The notes: generated by a model not told the origin, from the letters alone. A stretch of 32,401 nucleotides of DNA from Polyangiaceae bacterium (GCA_013141295.1 JABFRG010000754.1:1-32401), one strand, 5' to 3'; positions 17,000-26,689 are shown, numbered from the stretch's first letter. Program-made: numbers and translations.

Positions 17000-18733
17000 T
17001 CAGCGTGCGGCGGCCATGCCGCCCTTGCGCGGGTCGGTGCCGGCCAGCAGATGCCGGCCCTGGGCGTCGCGCTCGATGGTGATCATTTGCACCGCCGCGG
17101 GGCCGCTGGCGCCCGGAGCGCGCGAAGCGGGATCGCTCGCCGACGGCACCAGCGAGAGCTGCTCCCCGCGCGCTTGGAGACCCCAGCGCACGTCGAACGG
17201 CACTTCGGCCTCCACCAGCAGCTGCGTTCCAGTGGGGTGAATGCGCGGGCTCGAGACGCACGCGCTGGGGTCGAGACCGAACACCAGGCGCGCGAGCACG
17301 GCCTGGGTCACGCCGGTGGCGATGCGCGCACCGCCCGATCCGCCGGCAACCAGGATCGCTTCGCCCTTTTCGAGCACGATGACCGGCGTCATGCTCGACA
17401 CCGGTCGCGCCTTGGGCCGCGGGCGATTGGGTCCCAGCCCCACCAGACCGAAGCCGGCGACGTCGGCGGGCGCCGCGAAGTCCTCGAGCTCGTCGTTGAG
17501 CACGATGCCGGTGCCGCGGGCCACTACCCCGGAGCCGAACGCGTCGTTGACCGTGGTGGTCAGCGCCACCACGTTGCCTTCGTCGTCCACCACCACGATG
17601 TGCGAGGTGCCCGCCTCGCGCGTGCGGAGCTCGGTGGCGGGCTTGGTCTTGTCGACGTCGATGCGCTGACGCCGTGCTGCGAGTTGCGCGGGATCGAGCG
17701 CGCGATCGTAGGCCTCGGCCACGCCGCTTTCGAGGTCGGGATCTCCGGCGAACCGCACGCGATCGGCCATGGCCCCGCGGAAGGTCTCGGCGAGGACGTG
17801 CAAGTACGCGCTGGAGCCGAAGCCCATGGCGTTGAGGGGCGAAGCACCGGACGCGCCGTGCATGGCCAGCGTCTCGAGCACCATCAAGCCGCCCGCCGAA
17901 GGGGCCGGCATGGTGACGATGGTCTTGCCGTCGACGTCGCGCTGCAGCGGCTTTCGCTCGCGTACGCGGTAGTCGCGGAGATCGTCCAGCGTGAGCGAGC
18001 CGCCGGCTGCCTTCGTCGACTCCACGATGCGGTCGGCGACGGATCCTGTGTAAATTGCACGCGATCCTTCGGCGCCGAAGCGCTTGAGTGTGGCCGCCAG
18101 CTCGGGGCGTGTGATGCGCGTGGCGTACGGGGCCGGCTGTGAACCGGGGAAGAGCCCGATAGCGAGCTCGCTGCCGGGGGCCATGCGAGCGCCACTCCGG
18201 GACAGCGCGTCGGCCAGCGGGCGGCTCACGTAGAAGCCAGCCTCTGCGGCGCGAACGGCGGCATCGGCGTCGCGTGCGAGCGGGCGCTTGCCGTGGTGGG
18301 TCGCCAGCCACTCGAGGCCTGCCGCCTCCCCGGGAACGCCGATGGTGGCGCCGCGTCCGGGGGTGCCGCGGCCGGCCAGAAGGCGCGCCGTGTCGAGGGC
18401 GGCTGGCGCAGTCTCGCGAAAGTCGAGGGCCGTCACTTTGTGGTCCCGCGCCGTCGTCACCAGCGCGAAGCCTCCGCCCCCGAGGCCGCTCCCGGAGGGC
18501 GCAACCACCCCCAGCACCAGCGCCGCTGCCACCGCCGCGTCGGCGGCATTCCCGCCGGACGAGAGCACGTCGAGGGCCGCGCGCGTTGCCTCCACGTGAT
18601 CGGTGACCACCGCGACGCGGGATCCCTCGGCGCTCTGCGGGTATGCCGCATCGGCATTTCGACCCACGAATCCGAATGCCAGAAGCGCGGGCCCGGCAAC
18701 GAGTGCTAGGCTGCGGGCCAATGCCCCGGCCAT
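17000..18733 (-). CDS. ggt: Gamma-glutamyltransferase
   Basis: Start chosen at 18733 (MAGALARSLALVAGPALLAFG). SGGNAADAAVAAALVLGVVAPSGSGLGGGGF and the catalytic-region GTSHIVVVDDEGNVVALTTTVNDAFGSGVV are diagnostic. Confidence 0.93.
   Translation of the reverse strand: MAGALARSLALVAGPALLAFGFVGRNADAAYPQSAEGSRVAVVTDHVEATRAALDVLSSGGNAADAAVAAALVLGVVAPSGSGLGGGGFALVTTARDHKVTALDFRETAPAALDTARLLAGRGTPGRGATIGVPGEAAGLEWLATHHGKRPLARDADAAVRAAEAGFYVSRPLADALSRSGARMAPGSELAIGLFPGSQPAPYATRITRPELAATLKRFGAEGSRAIYTGSVADRIVESTKAAGGSLTLDDLRDYRVRERKPLQRDVDGKTIVTMPAPSAGGLMVLETLAMHGASGASPLNAMGFGSSAYLHVLAETFRGAMADRVRFAGDPDLESGVAEAYDRALDPAQLAARRQRIDVDKTKPATELRTREAGTSHIVVVDDEGNVVALTTTVNDAFGSGVVARGTGIVLNDELEDFAAPADVAGFGLVGLGPNRPRPKARPVSSMTPVIVLEKGEAILVAGGSGGARIATGVTQAVLARLVFGLDPSACVSSPRIHPTGTQLLVEAEVPFDVRWGLQARGEQLSLVPSASDPASRAPGASGPAAVQMITIERDAQGRHLLAGTDPRKGGMAAAR
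18048..18060 (+). repeat. Bipartite motif GTGTA-AAT-TGCAC
   Basis: Exact copy, inside ggt; flanked by GGATC...GATCC. Confidence 0.5.
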
Positions 18734-18788
18734 CCGTCGGGGAAGGGACCGCGACCGGTTCGATGAACTACGGAGTGGAACGTTGAGC

Positions 18789-19760
18789 ATGCGATTCGTG
18801 TACGTGATGGATCCGATGGATCGTGTTCTTCCCGACAAGGATACGACCTTCGCCTTTCAGCGGGCGGCCCAATTGCGGGGTCACGTCTCGCTCCACGCCG
18901 AGCCCCAAGACGTGTACGTCGACTCCGGCGAAGTGCACGCCCGCGTCCGCCCGGTGGTGGTCGCAGATAGCGCGCCGTTCTTCGCGTACGGGCCGGCGGA
19001 AGACGTGCGCCTCGCCGATGTCGAGGCGGTGTTCATTCGCAAGGACCCGCCCTTCGAATCGTCGTACCTGTACCTCACGCTCATGCTCGAGCGCGCCCGG
19101 GGGCGCACCGAGATCCTCAACGATCCGCGCGGCCTCCGCGACGCCAACGAGAAGCTGTACGCGCTCCACTTCGCGCGTCACATGCCCCGCACCCTGGTCA
19201 CCAGCAGCCCCGATCGCATCCACGCCTTCGTGAAGGCACTCGGCGGTCGCGGCGTCATCAAGCCCCTCGACGGCGCCGGCGGCGCCGGGGTCTTCCTGTT
19301 GGCCGAAGGCGACAAGAACATCCGCGGCATCGTGGAGACCGTCACCGGTGAGGGCAAGCGCCTCGCCATGGTGCAGGAGTATCTGCCGGCGGTGGAGCAA
19401 GGCGACAAGCGCATTCTGCTCCTCGATGGCGAGGTGCTGGGCGCCATCAATCGCGTGCCACGCTCCGACGATCTGCGCTCCAACATCCACGTGGGCGGTC
19501 GGGTAGAGCCCTGCGAGGTCACGGCCGAGGAGCAGCGCATCATCACGGATATCGCGCCGCGCCTGCGGGCCGACGGTCTGGTGTTCGTCGGGCTCGACGT
19601 CATCGGTGGCAAGCTCACCGAGGTGAACGTCACTTCGCCCACCGGCATTCAAGAGCTCTCCCGCCACCGCGGCGAGGACATGGCCGCCAAGGTCATCCAG
19701 TGGGTCGAGCGCAAGACCGACGGCTATCGCCCGTCGCTCCGCAGCAACCCGGGGATCTGA
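18789..19760 (+). CDS. gshB: Glutathione synthetase
   Basis: MRFVYVMDPMDRVLPDKDTTFAFQRAAQLRGH, VFIRKDPPFESSYLYLTLMLE, IKPLDGAGGAGVF, ...VTSPTGIQELSR are canonical GshB motifs. Confidence 0.97.
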   Translation: MRFVYVMDPMDRVLPDKDTTFAFQRAAQLRGHVSLHAEPQDVYVDSGEVHARVRPVVVADSAPFFAYGPAEDVRLADVEAVFIRKDPPFESSYLYLTLMLERARGRTEILNDPRGLRDANEKLYALHFARHMPRTLVTSSPDRIHAFVKALGGRGVIKPLDGAGGAGVFLLAEGDKNIRGIVETVTGEGKRLAMVQEYLPAVEQGDKRILLLDGEVLGAINRVPRSDDLRSNIHVGGRVEPCEVTAEEQRIITDIAPRLRADGLVFVGLDVIGGKLTEVNVTSPTGIQELSRHRGEDMAAKVIQWVERKTDGYRPSLRSNPGI

Positions 19761-19773
19761 AGAGGCGTACGCC

Positions 19774-20784
19774 ATGCCGGTGACGTTGATCGTTCGCGCG
19801 GACGGCGGGGGCGCCGCGGACCACGAGCTCACGTTCGACGGCGCGCGCGTGGTCATCGGACGCGGCAGCGGCAGCGATCTCTGGCTCCCGGACCCCAGCG
19901 TGAGCCATCGCCACGCCAGCGTGCGCGCCAACGGCAGCGAGTACGTGGTGGTCGACGAAGGCAGCAGCAACGGCACCTGGGTCGGCGGGGTGCGCCTTCA
20001 GCCGCGCACGCCCCGCACGCTCCGCACCGGCGACATGCTCCGCGTGGGCCGCGTCTGGGTCGAGGTGCGGGTGGGTCACGGCCCGGTGGCGCTCGACGCA
20101 GCCAGCGCCACCCGAGACGTCGCTCTGGCGCTCATCGCCGGCGCCATGCAGGCCATGGGCGACGACGTCACGCCGCGCATCCAGGTGGTCGAAGGCTTCG
20201 ACGTCGGCGAAGAGCTCTTTCTCACCGACGACGAGCAGGGCTACACCGTCGGCCGTGGCGAAGAGACGGACCTCGCGCTCGCCGATCCCGATACCTCGCG
20301 CGAGCACATTCGTGTGACGAGGAAAGGCGCCATCGTCGTGGTGTGCGATCTCGGCTCCAAGAATGGCACCTGGCTGGGCGAACGTCGCCTTCCGCCGTCG
20401 CGCGACGTGCCGTGGAAGTCGAGCGCCATGGTGAAGATCGGCCGCACCGTGCTCGCCCTCACCGAGCCGCTCACGGTGGCCCTCGCGCAGCTCGAGACCA
20501 TGCCCGACGAGCCGGTGGCGGAGGAAGACGCGCCCCCCGAGCCGCCGCCCTCGATGCTCGCGCCGCCCAGCGCCAAGGAGCCTGCACCCGCCAGTGCCGT
20601 CCCACCACGCTCTGCTGCGGGAGCCGCCGCGCCCATGGTCGCCGCGCCCGCTCCGGCACCGGCACCGGCACCGATCGCGCGAAAGAAGTCCGGCTGGACG
20701 CCCACCGACATCGGCGTGGTCGTCGCCGCGATTCTCATCATCGCCCTCAGCCTCGCCGGCCTGGCGTGGGTTCTGAAAGGGTGA
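19774..20784 (+). CDS. Protein with two FHA domains and a C-terminal transmembrane segment
   Basis: Two FHA cores: VVIGRGSGSDLWLPDPSVSHRHASVR...SSNGTWVGG and YTVGRGEETDLALADPDTSREHIRVT...SKNGTWLGE. Pro/Ala linker and C-terminal TM. Confidence 0.92.
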   Translation: MPVTLIVRADGGGAADHELTFDGARVVIGRGSGSDLWLPDPSVSHRHASVRANGSEYVVVDEGSSNGTWVGGVRLQPRTPRTLRTGDMLRVGRVWVEVRVGHGPVALDAASATRDVALALIAGAMQAMGDDVTPRIQVVEGFDVGEELFLTDDEQGYTVGRGEETDLALADPDTSREHIRVTRKGAIVVVCDLGSKNGTWLGERRLPPSRDVPWKSSAMVKIGRTVLALTEPLTVALAQLETMPDEPVAEEDAPPEPPPSMLAPPSAKEPAPASAVPPRSAAGAAAPMVAAPAPAPAPAPIARKKSGWTPTDIGVVVAAILIIALSLAGLAWVLKG

Positions 20785-20794
20785 GCTAGGCTCG

Positions 20795-20806
20795 TTTGGC
20801 GCCAAA
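20795..20806. promoter_or_regulatory. 12-bp perfect palindrome TTTGGCGCCAAA in the intergenic region
   Basis: Direct reading; lies between the FHA gene stop (20784) and the next start (20855). Confidence 0.4.
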
Positions 20807-20854
20807 GACCGCGGGCTCGTTGCGCCGCGCATTCGGGCGAGCTAGCCTGAGTGC

Positions 20855-21529
20855 ATGCACTTTCGGACTATCTTCGCGGCGTTGCTGGGGTGCGGAGCTT
20901 TTGCATGTGGAGCCGGGGGAACGAGCTACTCTTCGTCGTCCGGAGCGGTTTCGTCCGAGATGGACGGCGCGGTGCCCGATGGCGATGCGCCTCGAGATGG
21001 CGCGCCGAGCGACGCCGGCCCGAAGAAGGATGTTCACTTCGCCGTTTGCTACTCCGACCTCATGGCTGGCAACCTCGTTAAAACGCTCCGCTTCGCTGCC
21101 CAGGTCGCGCCCCAGGTCGGCGCAGGGAGCGTGTCGATCACGCTGTACCCGCTCGCGAAAGACGGACGCACCGTTTCGCAAGCGTCGAGCCTGGGGCCTC
21201 CGCTCGTGTTCTCCAACGTGTCGCTCGGCGCGAACGGAGCGTTTTCGACGAGCCTGGCAACCGTCGACATCCCGGGCGGAGCCAACCCCTTCAGCGGGTC
21301 CGACGTGACGTTCTCGCCCTTCGCACTCGCGGGCAACTACAAGGCGGACGCTCCCTTTTGCGCGGGGCTCGTCTCCAAGATCACCAAGCCCATCACCAAC
21401 GACTTCAGCGGAACCTGCCTTTTCGTGCCGCAGGGTACCGGCGACGGCTTCGGGATTTCCGTATCCGGCGACGTGCTCACCCTCGCCGGCGGCAGCTTGC
21501 GCGTTTCCGACTTCGCCTGTCCGAAGTGA
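20855..21529 (+). CDS. Small lipoprotein of unknown function
   Basis: MHFRTIFAALLGCGAFACGAGG (lipobox), Asp/Gly/Ala linker, globular C-terminal domain. Confidence 0.75.
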   Translation: MHFRTIFAALLGCGAFACGAGGTSYSSSSGAVSSEMDGAVPDGDAPRDGAPSDAGPKKDVHFAVCYSDLMAGNLVKTLRFAAQVAPQVGAGSVSITLYPLAKDGRTVSQASSLGPPLVFSNVSLGANGAFSTSLATVDIPGGANPFSGSDVTFSPFALAGNYKADAPFCAGLVSKITKPITNDFSGTCLFVPQGTGDGFGISVSGDVLTLAGGSLRVSDFACPK

Positions 21530-21577
21530 GGACCACGCGCGCCAGACATGCTAGTGGGCAGCGCGTGGGAACCTCAC
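21526..21577. repeat. Long imperfect inverted repeat/hairpin overlapping the lipoprotein stop codon
   Basis: GTGAGG-a-CCACGCGC-GCC [13-nt loop] GGC-a-GCGCGTGG-gaa-CCTCAC: 17 bp paired with one internal loop and one bulge. Confidence 0.8.
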
Positions 21578-21590
21578 GAAAACAGAGCAG

Positions 21591-22670
21591 ATGAGCACCC
21601 GGGCGGTCATCGCGTACGCGACGAAAGACGGCGGTTTCAAGGGGGTATGGAACCATTGGGACGGGAATCCAGCGGCCCTAGGCAACTCCCTCCTTGAAGC
21701 GGTGCGATCACATCGCGGCAGTCTCGATCGGGTGGTGAACGAAGCGATTTGCGATGCGCCCCATGGTTGGTCGAGCTATGCGACGCGTCAGCGCGCCGAA
21801 CAAGACGACGACGACGTATGGCCCCGTTTTTTCGGCCTTGAACACGTTCCGGACTTCCTCGACTTCAACTACTTGTACCTGTTCGATGTGGCCGCGCGTC
21901 GGCTCCAAGTCATTGAGGCCACAGAATCCAAGATCGCAGCGCGCTCCGCGATTGCAACCGTGACGTTTGCTACCGACGGCACGCCAACGCCCTCTCGTTT
22001 GGAGGACCCGCCGCCCCCCTGGCAGCAGGTGTCCGTGGTGGCGCTCGATGATGGTTGGACGTCGTCAACGCGGGCGCGTGCCGCGCGTGTCCGGGAGGCT
22101 TTCGACGCGCAGACGGACGATCCCGCTCAACTCCAGCGCGTGCTACGCGCGGCGTTCGAGCACGCAGTCGTGGCGGCTTGGCCCGACTGGTCCGAGGCCC
22201 GGAATCCCCTGACCGCAGCGTGGGGCTGGGGTGAAGAGCCTCGGGCGCACGAGATCCAGCTCGGGCGCGTACGCCTCCGGTACGGGTGTCCGAGCGAGTG
22301 GCGCTTCGACGACGAGTTCCCGTTGATCGACGCCCAGGGAAACTACGCTAAGCTCGACCTCACTCCGTCCGCATGGGCGCAGCACCTCGAGGCCACCGGA
22401 GTAGAGGACGCCAAGACGCTCGCGGACCTCCTCCTCGCGGTGCTCGGCGCCGCATCACTGGACAGAGAAGGAGAATTCCAAGCGGACGACGGGCAGCTGT
22501 ACCAATACTTTCGCGTGGTCGATGGCGTCGACTCGGAGACAGAAATGGCGCTCGCCCGCGCGCGAAAGATCGACCCCGATTGCGATGTCGGCGACGATCT
22601 TGGGCTTCCCGTGCGCGTCAACGACTGGCCGTGGGCGCTCGTCGACTGGATGGCGGAAAGCGCGTCGTGA
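21591..22670 (+). CDS. Uncharacterised protein with N-terminal STRAVIAY...NHWDGNPAALG domain
   Basis: Long ORF with coherent protein composition. The N-terminus resembles a family of uncharacterised proteins with 'G/S-T-R-x-x-I...HWDGxPxxxG'. Confidence 0.75.
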   Translation: MSTRAVIAYATKDGGFKGVWNHWDGNPAALGNSLLEAVRSHRGSLDRVVNEAICDAPHGWSSYATRQRAEQDDDDVWPRFFGLEHVPDFLDFNYLYLFDVAARRLQVIEATESKIAARSAIATVTFATDGTPTPSRLEDPPPPWQQVSVVALDDGWTSSTRARAARVREAFDAQTDDPAQLQRVLRAAFEHAVVAAWPDWSEARNPLTAAWGWGEEPRAHEIQLGRVRLRYGCPSEWRFDDEFPLIDAQGNYAKLDLTPSAWAQHLEATGVEDAKTLADLLLAVLGAASLDREGEFQADDGQLYQYFRVVDGVDSETEMALARARKIDPDCDVGDDLGLPVRVNDWPWALVDWMAESAS

Positions 22671-22671
22671 T

Positions 22672-23931
22672 TCAGGTGTCTCGCTGTTTCGCCTGTAGGA
22701 TGTCGATGGTGTAGCCGCCCTCGCGGCGTTCGCCTTCGGTGATCATCCAATCACCAAGCTCTTCCTCGGCGATGGTCACGCGCATACCGAGGTTCAGGCC
22801 ACTGCCTTGTGGGCCATCGTTGGCGAGGGTTCCCGCGATTCGGCCTGCGTCGACCCCGGTGACGCCGACCCACAAGAACGCCATCACACCATTCGCAGCG
22901 AAGCCGTGCTTGACGAAGAGAGACTGTTGCGGGGAGAGACCGCGGGCGAAGCGGTCGCGCACCTCGGGCCATTCCGCAAGGGCCCGTTGCCGAGCGCGCT
23001 CGAGTGCGTCATCGCCTGGGGGAAGCGTCAGCGGCGCAGGATGGTGAGGTCGGCCCAGAAACTCGGACAGCAGTGCATAGTACCACTCTCCCAGTTCACC
23101 CTTGAACGATGCGGGCGGTTCGATCACGACGAATGGGGCCATGCCGTCTCGGCCAATGCCGTCGAACGCGAGACGCACGGTCGTCTGCTTGGCAGCAATG
23201 TCTCGTCCCATTGCGCGGGACAAATCGCGTTGCGTAATCACTTGGTCTTGATCGAGCACAACGTCCGACGCGTTGTGCGACCCCGTCGCAGCAGCGTCCA
23301 CGATATGCTGTGCGACCGCATTCATGACCGAGAGCAGTGCATCGTCGAGCCCAATGGGAATGCGACGCATCTCCAGGTTGGGCAAACCGAACCTGCTCAT
23401 TCCGGTGGTGGTCATCCACCCCAGCCCATCGTCGGAGGTCGAGAACGGGCAGAGTATCCACTTCGAAACCGCATCGCTTTCATCGGACGAAATCCGCGCC
23501 GCGAGCAGCTTCTGGGGAAGCACGCGCGGCAGCCCTTGAGGGTCGACCACCACACCATCCAAAGCGTCGGCAATTCCACTAGCAACCGAATAGGCTGCTA
23601 GAGCGCGAGATCCCTCCGCAATGACGGCCACCACGTGCGACGCCGCTTGGTATCGACGCTCCTCTTCGGCGCCCATCCCGAATGAACGGAGGATGTCCTT
23701 GGGAGGATCACGAAACCACCATCGTCGCTTCCGCTCGACGGTGAGCTCTTCGGATGCGATGTACGCCGTGAGCGCGGACCGAAGCGGCTCGTCTGCCATC
23801 GAGCGAACCCACTCTGTCCCAAGGCGCTTGAGGTCCACGTCCTTGCCCTTGAGCTTGATGTAGGCGAGGTAGATCGCGTCTTTCGGCCTTGGCAGTCGGA
23901 CCTGGTTCGCCATCGGGACGAAGTTAGCCAA
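22672..23931 (-). CDS. Protein with C-terminal DUF2314-like domain
   Basis: C-terminus FVKHGFAANGVMAFLWVGVTGVDAGRIAGTLANDGPQGSGLNLGMRVTIAEEELGDWMITEGERREGGYTIDIL fits DUF2314. Start could be 23931 or the internal Met at 23913. Confidence 0.75.
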   Translation of the reverse strand: MANFVPMANQVRLPRPKDAIYLAYIKLKGKDVDLKRLGTEWVRSMADEPLRSALTAYIASEELTVERKRRWWFRDPPKDILRSFGMGAEEERRYQAASHVVAVIAEGSRALAAYSVASGIADALDGVVVDPQGLPRVLPQKLLAARISSDESDAVSKWILCPFSTSDDGLGWMTTTGMSRFGLPNLEMRRIPIGLDDALLSVMNAVAQHIVDAAATGSHNASDVVLDQDQVITQRDLSRAMGRDIAAKQTTVRLAFDGIGRDGMAPFVVIEPPASFKGELGEWYYALLSEFLGRPHHPAPLTLPPGDDALERARQRALAEWPEVRDRFARGLSPQQSLFVKHGFAANGVMAFLWVGVTGVDAGRIAGTLANDGPQGSGLNLGMRVTIAEEELGDWMITEGERREGGYTIDILQAKQRDT

Positions 23932-23974
23932 GGGGAAAGACGAAGTCTACGCATTCAAACATCACCCCACACCC

Positions 23975-23996
23975 GCTCTCCCTGAAAGGCGAGAGC
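23975..23996. terminator. Possible hairpin between the two minus-strand genes
   Basis: GCTCTC-CCT-gaa-AGG-c-GAGAGC. No strong T-tract on the minus strand, so function is uncertain. Confidence 0.3.
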
Positions 23997-24019
23997 TTTC
24001 AAAGGTGCTTCCGGACAGT

Positions 24020-26614
24020 TCACGGAAACACGAAGTCGAGCCCGGTGCGGGGGTAGAGCTTGTGGTTGCCGAAGGAGTAGCCGATCACGCCGATGATGCG
24101 GGTGAAGGCGGTGCCGACCTTGTACTCGCGAGCCGTGTTCGGGGTGCCGAAGTTCGGCGGCGGGTAGGGGCAGGGGACGCCGCCCGAGGTGAGGCAGGTG
24201 CCGTAGCGCGGGTAGTTGTAGTCGTCCACGCGCAGGTTGCCGTTGATGAGGAACTCGAAGGTCTTGAGCGCCGGATCGTCGGGGCTCACGTCGATGATGG
24301 TGGGGCCGTCGACGTAGGCCAGGACGCCTTCGTACTGTTCGCCATTGGCGCCGGTGATGTCGCCGGGCGTGAGCGCCACGCCGGTGGGCGCCACCGGACC
24401 GGTGGTGTCGAGGGTGAACTGCGAGCCGGTGATCCAGCTCTCGCCGAAGCGCTCGTGGTACACGCCGGTGACGCGGAGCTTGCTGCCCGCAGGCGCCGTG
24501 ACGCCGGTGAGCATGCCCGAGGTGGTGACGTAGAGCCCTTGCCAGGGCCCGCCGGCGACCGTCTCCTGCACGAAGAAGCCGTCCTTGGCGCCGCTGGTGG
24601 GGCGCGCCACCGACACGATGGCGTCGCTCAACGAGACGATGGTGCCCACGCTGGGGTGAGCGGCGTCGCCAGGATTGCGCACCGAGTGAATGGCGAGCGG
24701 ACACGCAGTGGCACCGGGGTTCGCCACCGCGCAGCTGTCGCACGCGTCGCCGCGGGCGTCGCGGTCGCTGTCCTTCTGATCGGCGTTGGCCGCGTCGGGG
24801 CAGTTGTCGACACCGTTGGGAATGCCGTCGCCGTCGAGATCGCCGCCGCTGGTGCGCACGCACTTTTGCTCGGCGTCTTCCGGGCAGATGTCGCATGCGT
24901 CGCCGATGCCGTCCTTGTCGGCGTCGGCCTGGTTGGCGCCGTCGATGGGGCGGAACGGGTTGAACACGTCGACGCAGTTGTCCTCGGCGTCGGGAACACC
25001 GTCGCCGTCCTTGTCGGTCTCCTTGTGCACGCCGTCGAACTGCGGGGGCCGCGAAGGCGTGCAGCTGGGCTCGTCCTTCGGCGTCTCGCCCTTGCAGAAG
25101 AAGAGCGGGTACTTGGGGCCGGTGTCGGCGGTCTCGCCTTGCGTGCGAATCTGCGCCAAGGTCGGCGCTGGCGTGCTGGTGGTGCCGGGCACGTCGAGGC
25201 ACAGGCGCTTGGCACGACCGCACACGTTGCCATCGAAGGCTTCGCAGCCGGTTCCGGGGCCCCACACCGGGCTCTGCACCAGCGCATCGTCGCCGTACAT
25301 CACGCGTCCGCCGCGGAGCACCAACGCCACGTCCTCGACGCCCGCATCGAGCACTGCCCGATGGTCCTTGGCGGTCTTGCCGTCGAACACCGCGAGGTCG
25401 GCCACGTAGCCCGGCTTGATCATGCCGAGCACGCCCTGGGCGCCGATGGCGAACGACGCGTTCTCGGTGGCCATGCGCCAGAGGTCGGCGTCGGTGAAGT
25501 GCTTGCCGTAGTACGTCTGGTTCAGCGAGTCGGCGCAGCGGAGCTCGCGCAGCATGTTCATGGAACCCGAGACCACCCAGTCGGTACCGAGGGCGATCTG
25601 CACGCCCTGGAGATCGAACATCGTCACCGGCGCGGTGTGGCCGTAAAGGTCGACGTTGGAGCGCGGCGACCACACCAGACGCGACTTGGCTTCGCGGAGC
25701 GCGCGCCCTTCGGGTGGTGTGGCCGCGACGCCGTGAATCACGCCGGTCTGCTTGCCCAGGAGCGCGAACCTGCCCGCTTGCGCCGCGCACACGAGCTCGT
25801 TGCGCGCGATGGCGCTGATGCCCTCGGCGATGTGCGGAAGGTAGCTGCCGAGCTGGAGGACCTCGCCCGAGGTGGTGCGCCCGGTGCCGTAGTCGCAGTT
25901 GTCGGAGAGCGCCGTCGAGCCCAACGGAAACACGTCGGAGTTGGCGACCTGGACCGGTAGACCTTCGAGCGTGTCGACGTCGTCGTCGAGGTTGCGCGCC
26001 AGGCCGCGCGAGGAGCCGCCGCCGGCCATGCTGGTGGTGCCGCTCATGATGTAGCGGAGCTCGCCGTAGGCCCGGGTGAGAGTGTTGGCGCCGCTCTTGT
26101 AGTTGATGCGATCGGGGCCGCCCTGCCAGTCGGATCGCTGGGTGTACTTCTTGGTCCCGTGGGTGAGCGGCGGGTTGTTGACGTACGTGATGTGGTCGTG
26201 GGGATTGATGAGGCCCGGCGACACCACGCCGGTCTTGCACTCCACGATGGACGCACTGGCGAAGCCCGCGTTGGTGCTGCAGTCGCAGCCGGTGCACAGG
26301 ATGGTGCCCTCTTCGCTCACCAGCACTTCACCGTCGTGGAAGGTCTCGTTGGGCGTGAGCACCGTGCCGCGGATGACCTTGTTGGCGGTGCCGGTCTTGG
26401 TGACGGTGCAGGTGGGCGCGCCTTCGGCGAGGGTGCGCTTGCACTCGGTGACCTTGGGCTGCGGGTTGGTGCTCTCGTGCGGCCCCGGCGGCTTCGGCGG
26501 CACCTTCCCGTCGGTGCCCGCGTCGCGCACGACCACGCTGGGACCGGGATCGTCGCCGCAAGCTGCGAGCGCTGCCAACACCGTTGCAACGCCGACCACC
26601 AGGAAGACACGCAT
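24020..26614 (-). CDS. Lipoprotein amidohydrolase fused to thrombospondin type-3 (calcium-binding) repeats and a C-terminal beta domain
   Basis: Start chosen at 26614 ([22 protein letters not shown] lipobox). Amidohydrolase motifs [16 protein letters not shown] and [20 protein letters not shown]3 repeats [58 protein letters not shown]. Confidence 0.88.
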   Translation of the reverse strand: MRVFLVVGVATVLAALAACGDDPGPSVVVRDAGTDGKVPPKPPGPHESTNPQPKVTECKRTLAEGAPTCTVTKTGTANKVIRGTVLTPNETFHDGEVLVSEEGTILCTGCDCSTNAGFASASIVECKTGVVSPGLINPHDHITYVNNPPLTHGTKKYTQRSDWQGGPDRINYKSGANTLTRAYGELRYIMSGTTSMAGGGSSRGLARNLDDDVDTLEGLPVQVANSDVFPLGSTALSDNCDYGTGRTTSGEVLQLGSYLPHIAEGISAIARNELVCAAQAGRFALLGKQTGVIHGVAATPPEGRALREAKSRLVWSPRSNVDLYGHTAPVTMFDLQGVQIALGTDWVVSGSMNMLRELRCADSLNQTYYGKHFTDADLWRMATENASFAIGAQGVLGMIKPGYVADLAVFDGKTAKDHRAVLDAGVEDVALVLRGGRVMYGDDALVQSPVWGPGTGCEAFDGNVCGRAKRLCLDVPGTTSTPAPTLAQIRTQGETADTGPKYPLFFCKGETPKDEPSCTPSRPPQFDGVHKETDKDGDGVPDAEDNCVDVFNPFRPIDGANQADADKDGIGDACDICPEDAEQKCVRTSGGDLDGDGIPNGVDNCPDAANADQKDSDRDARGDACDSCAVANPGATACPLAIHSVRNPGDAAHPSVGTIVSLSDAIVSVARPTSGAKDGFFVQETVAGGPWQGLYVTTSGMLTGVTAPAGSKLRVTGVYHERFGESWITGSQFTLDTTGPVAPTGVALTPGDITGANGEQYEGVLAYVDGPTIIDVSPDDPALKTFEFLINGNLRVDDYNYPRYGTCLTSGGVPCPYPPPNFGTPNTAREYKVGTAFTRIIGVIGYSFGNHKLYPRTGLDFVFP

Positions 26615-26689
26615 CGAAGACCTCGCACCGAAGATTAAAGGATCGCAATAGAGTAGCACGCAGTGCAGCGAACGCCCGCGACGAGTGCG

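Noticed and set aside
15920-18142. 740-aa plus-strand ORF antisense to the MBL-fold and ggt genes
   Set aside because: Composition is typical of antisense frames in GC-rich DNA; the opposite strand encodes well-conserved enzymes.
20650-20675. CCGGCA hexamer repeats
   Set aside because: Encodes an Ala-Pro linker in the FHA protein; ordinary linker repeat.
23955-26297. 780-aa minus-strand ORF and 651-aa plus-strand ORF (24005-25960) over the amidohydrolase gene
   Set aside because: Arg/His/Ala-rich low-complexity translations caused by high GC. The 24020-26614 frame has clear domain motifs.
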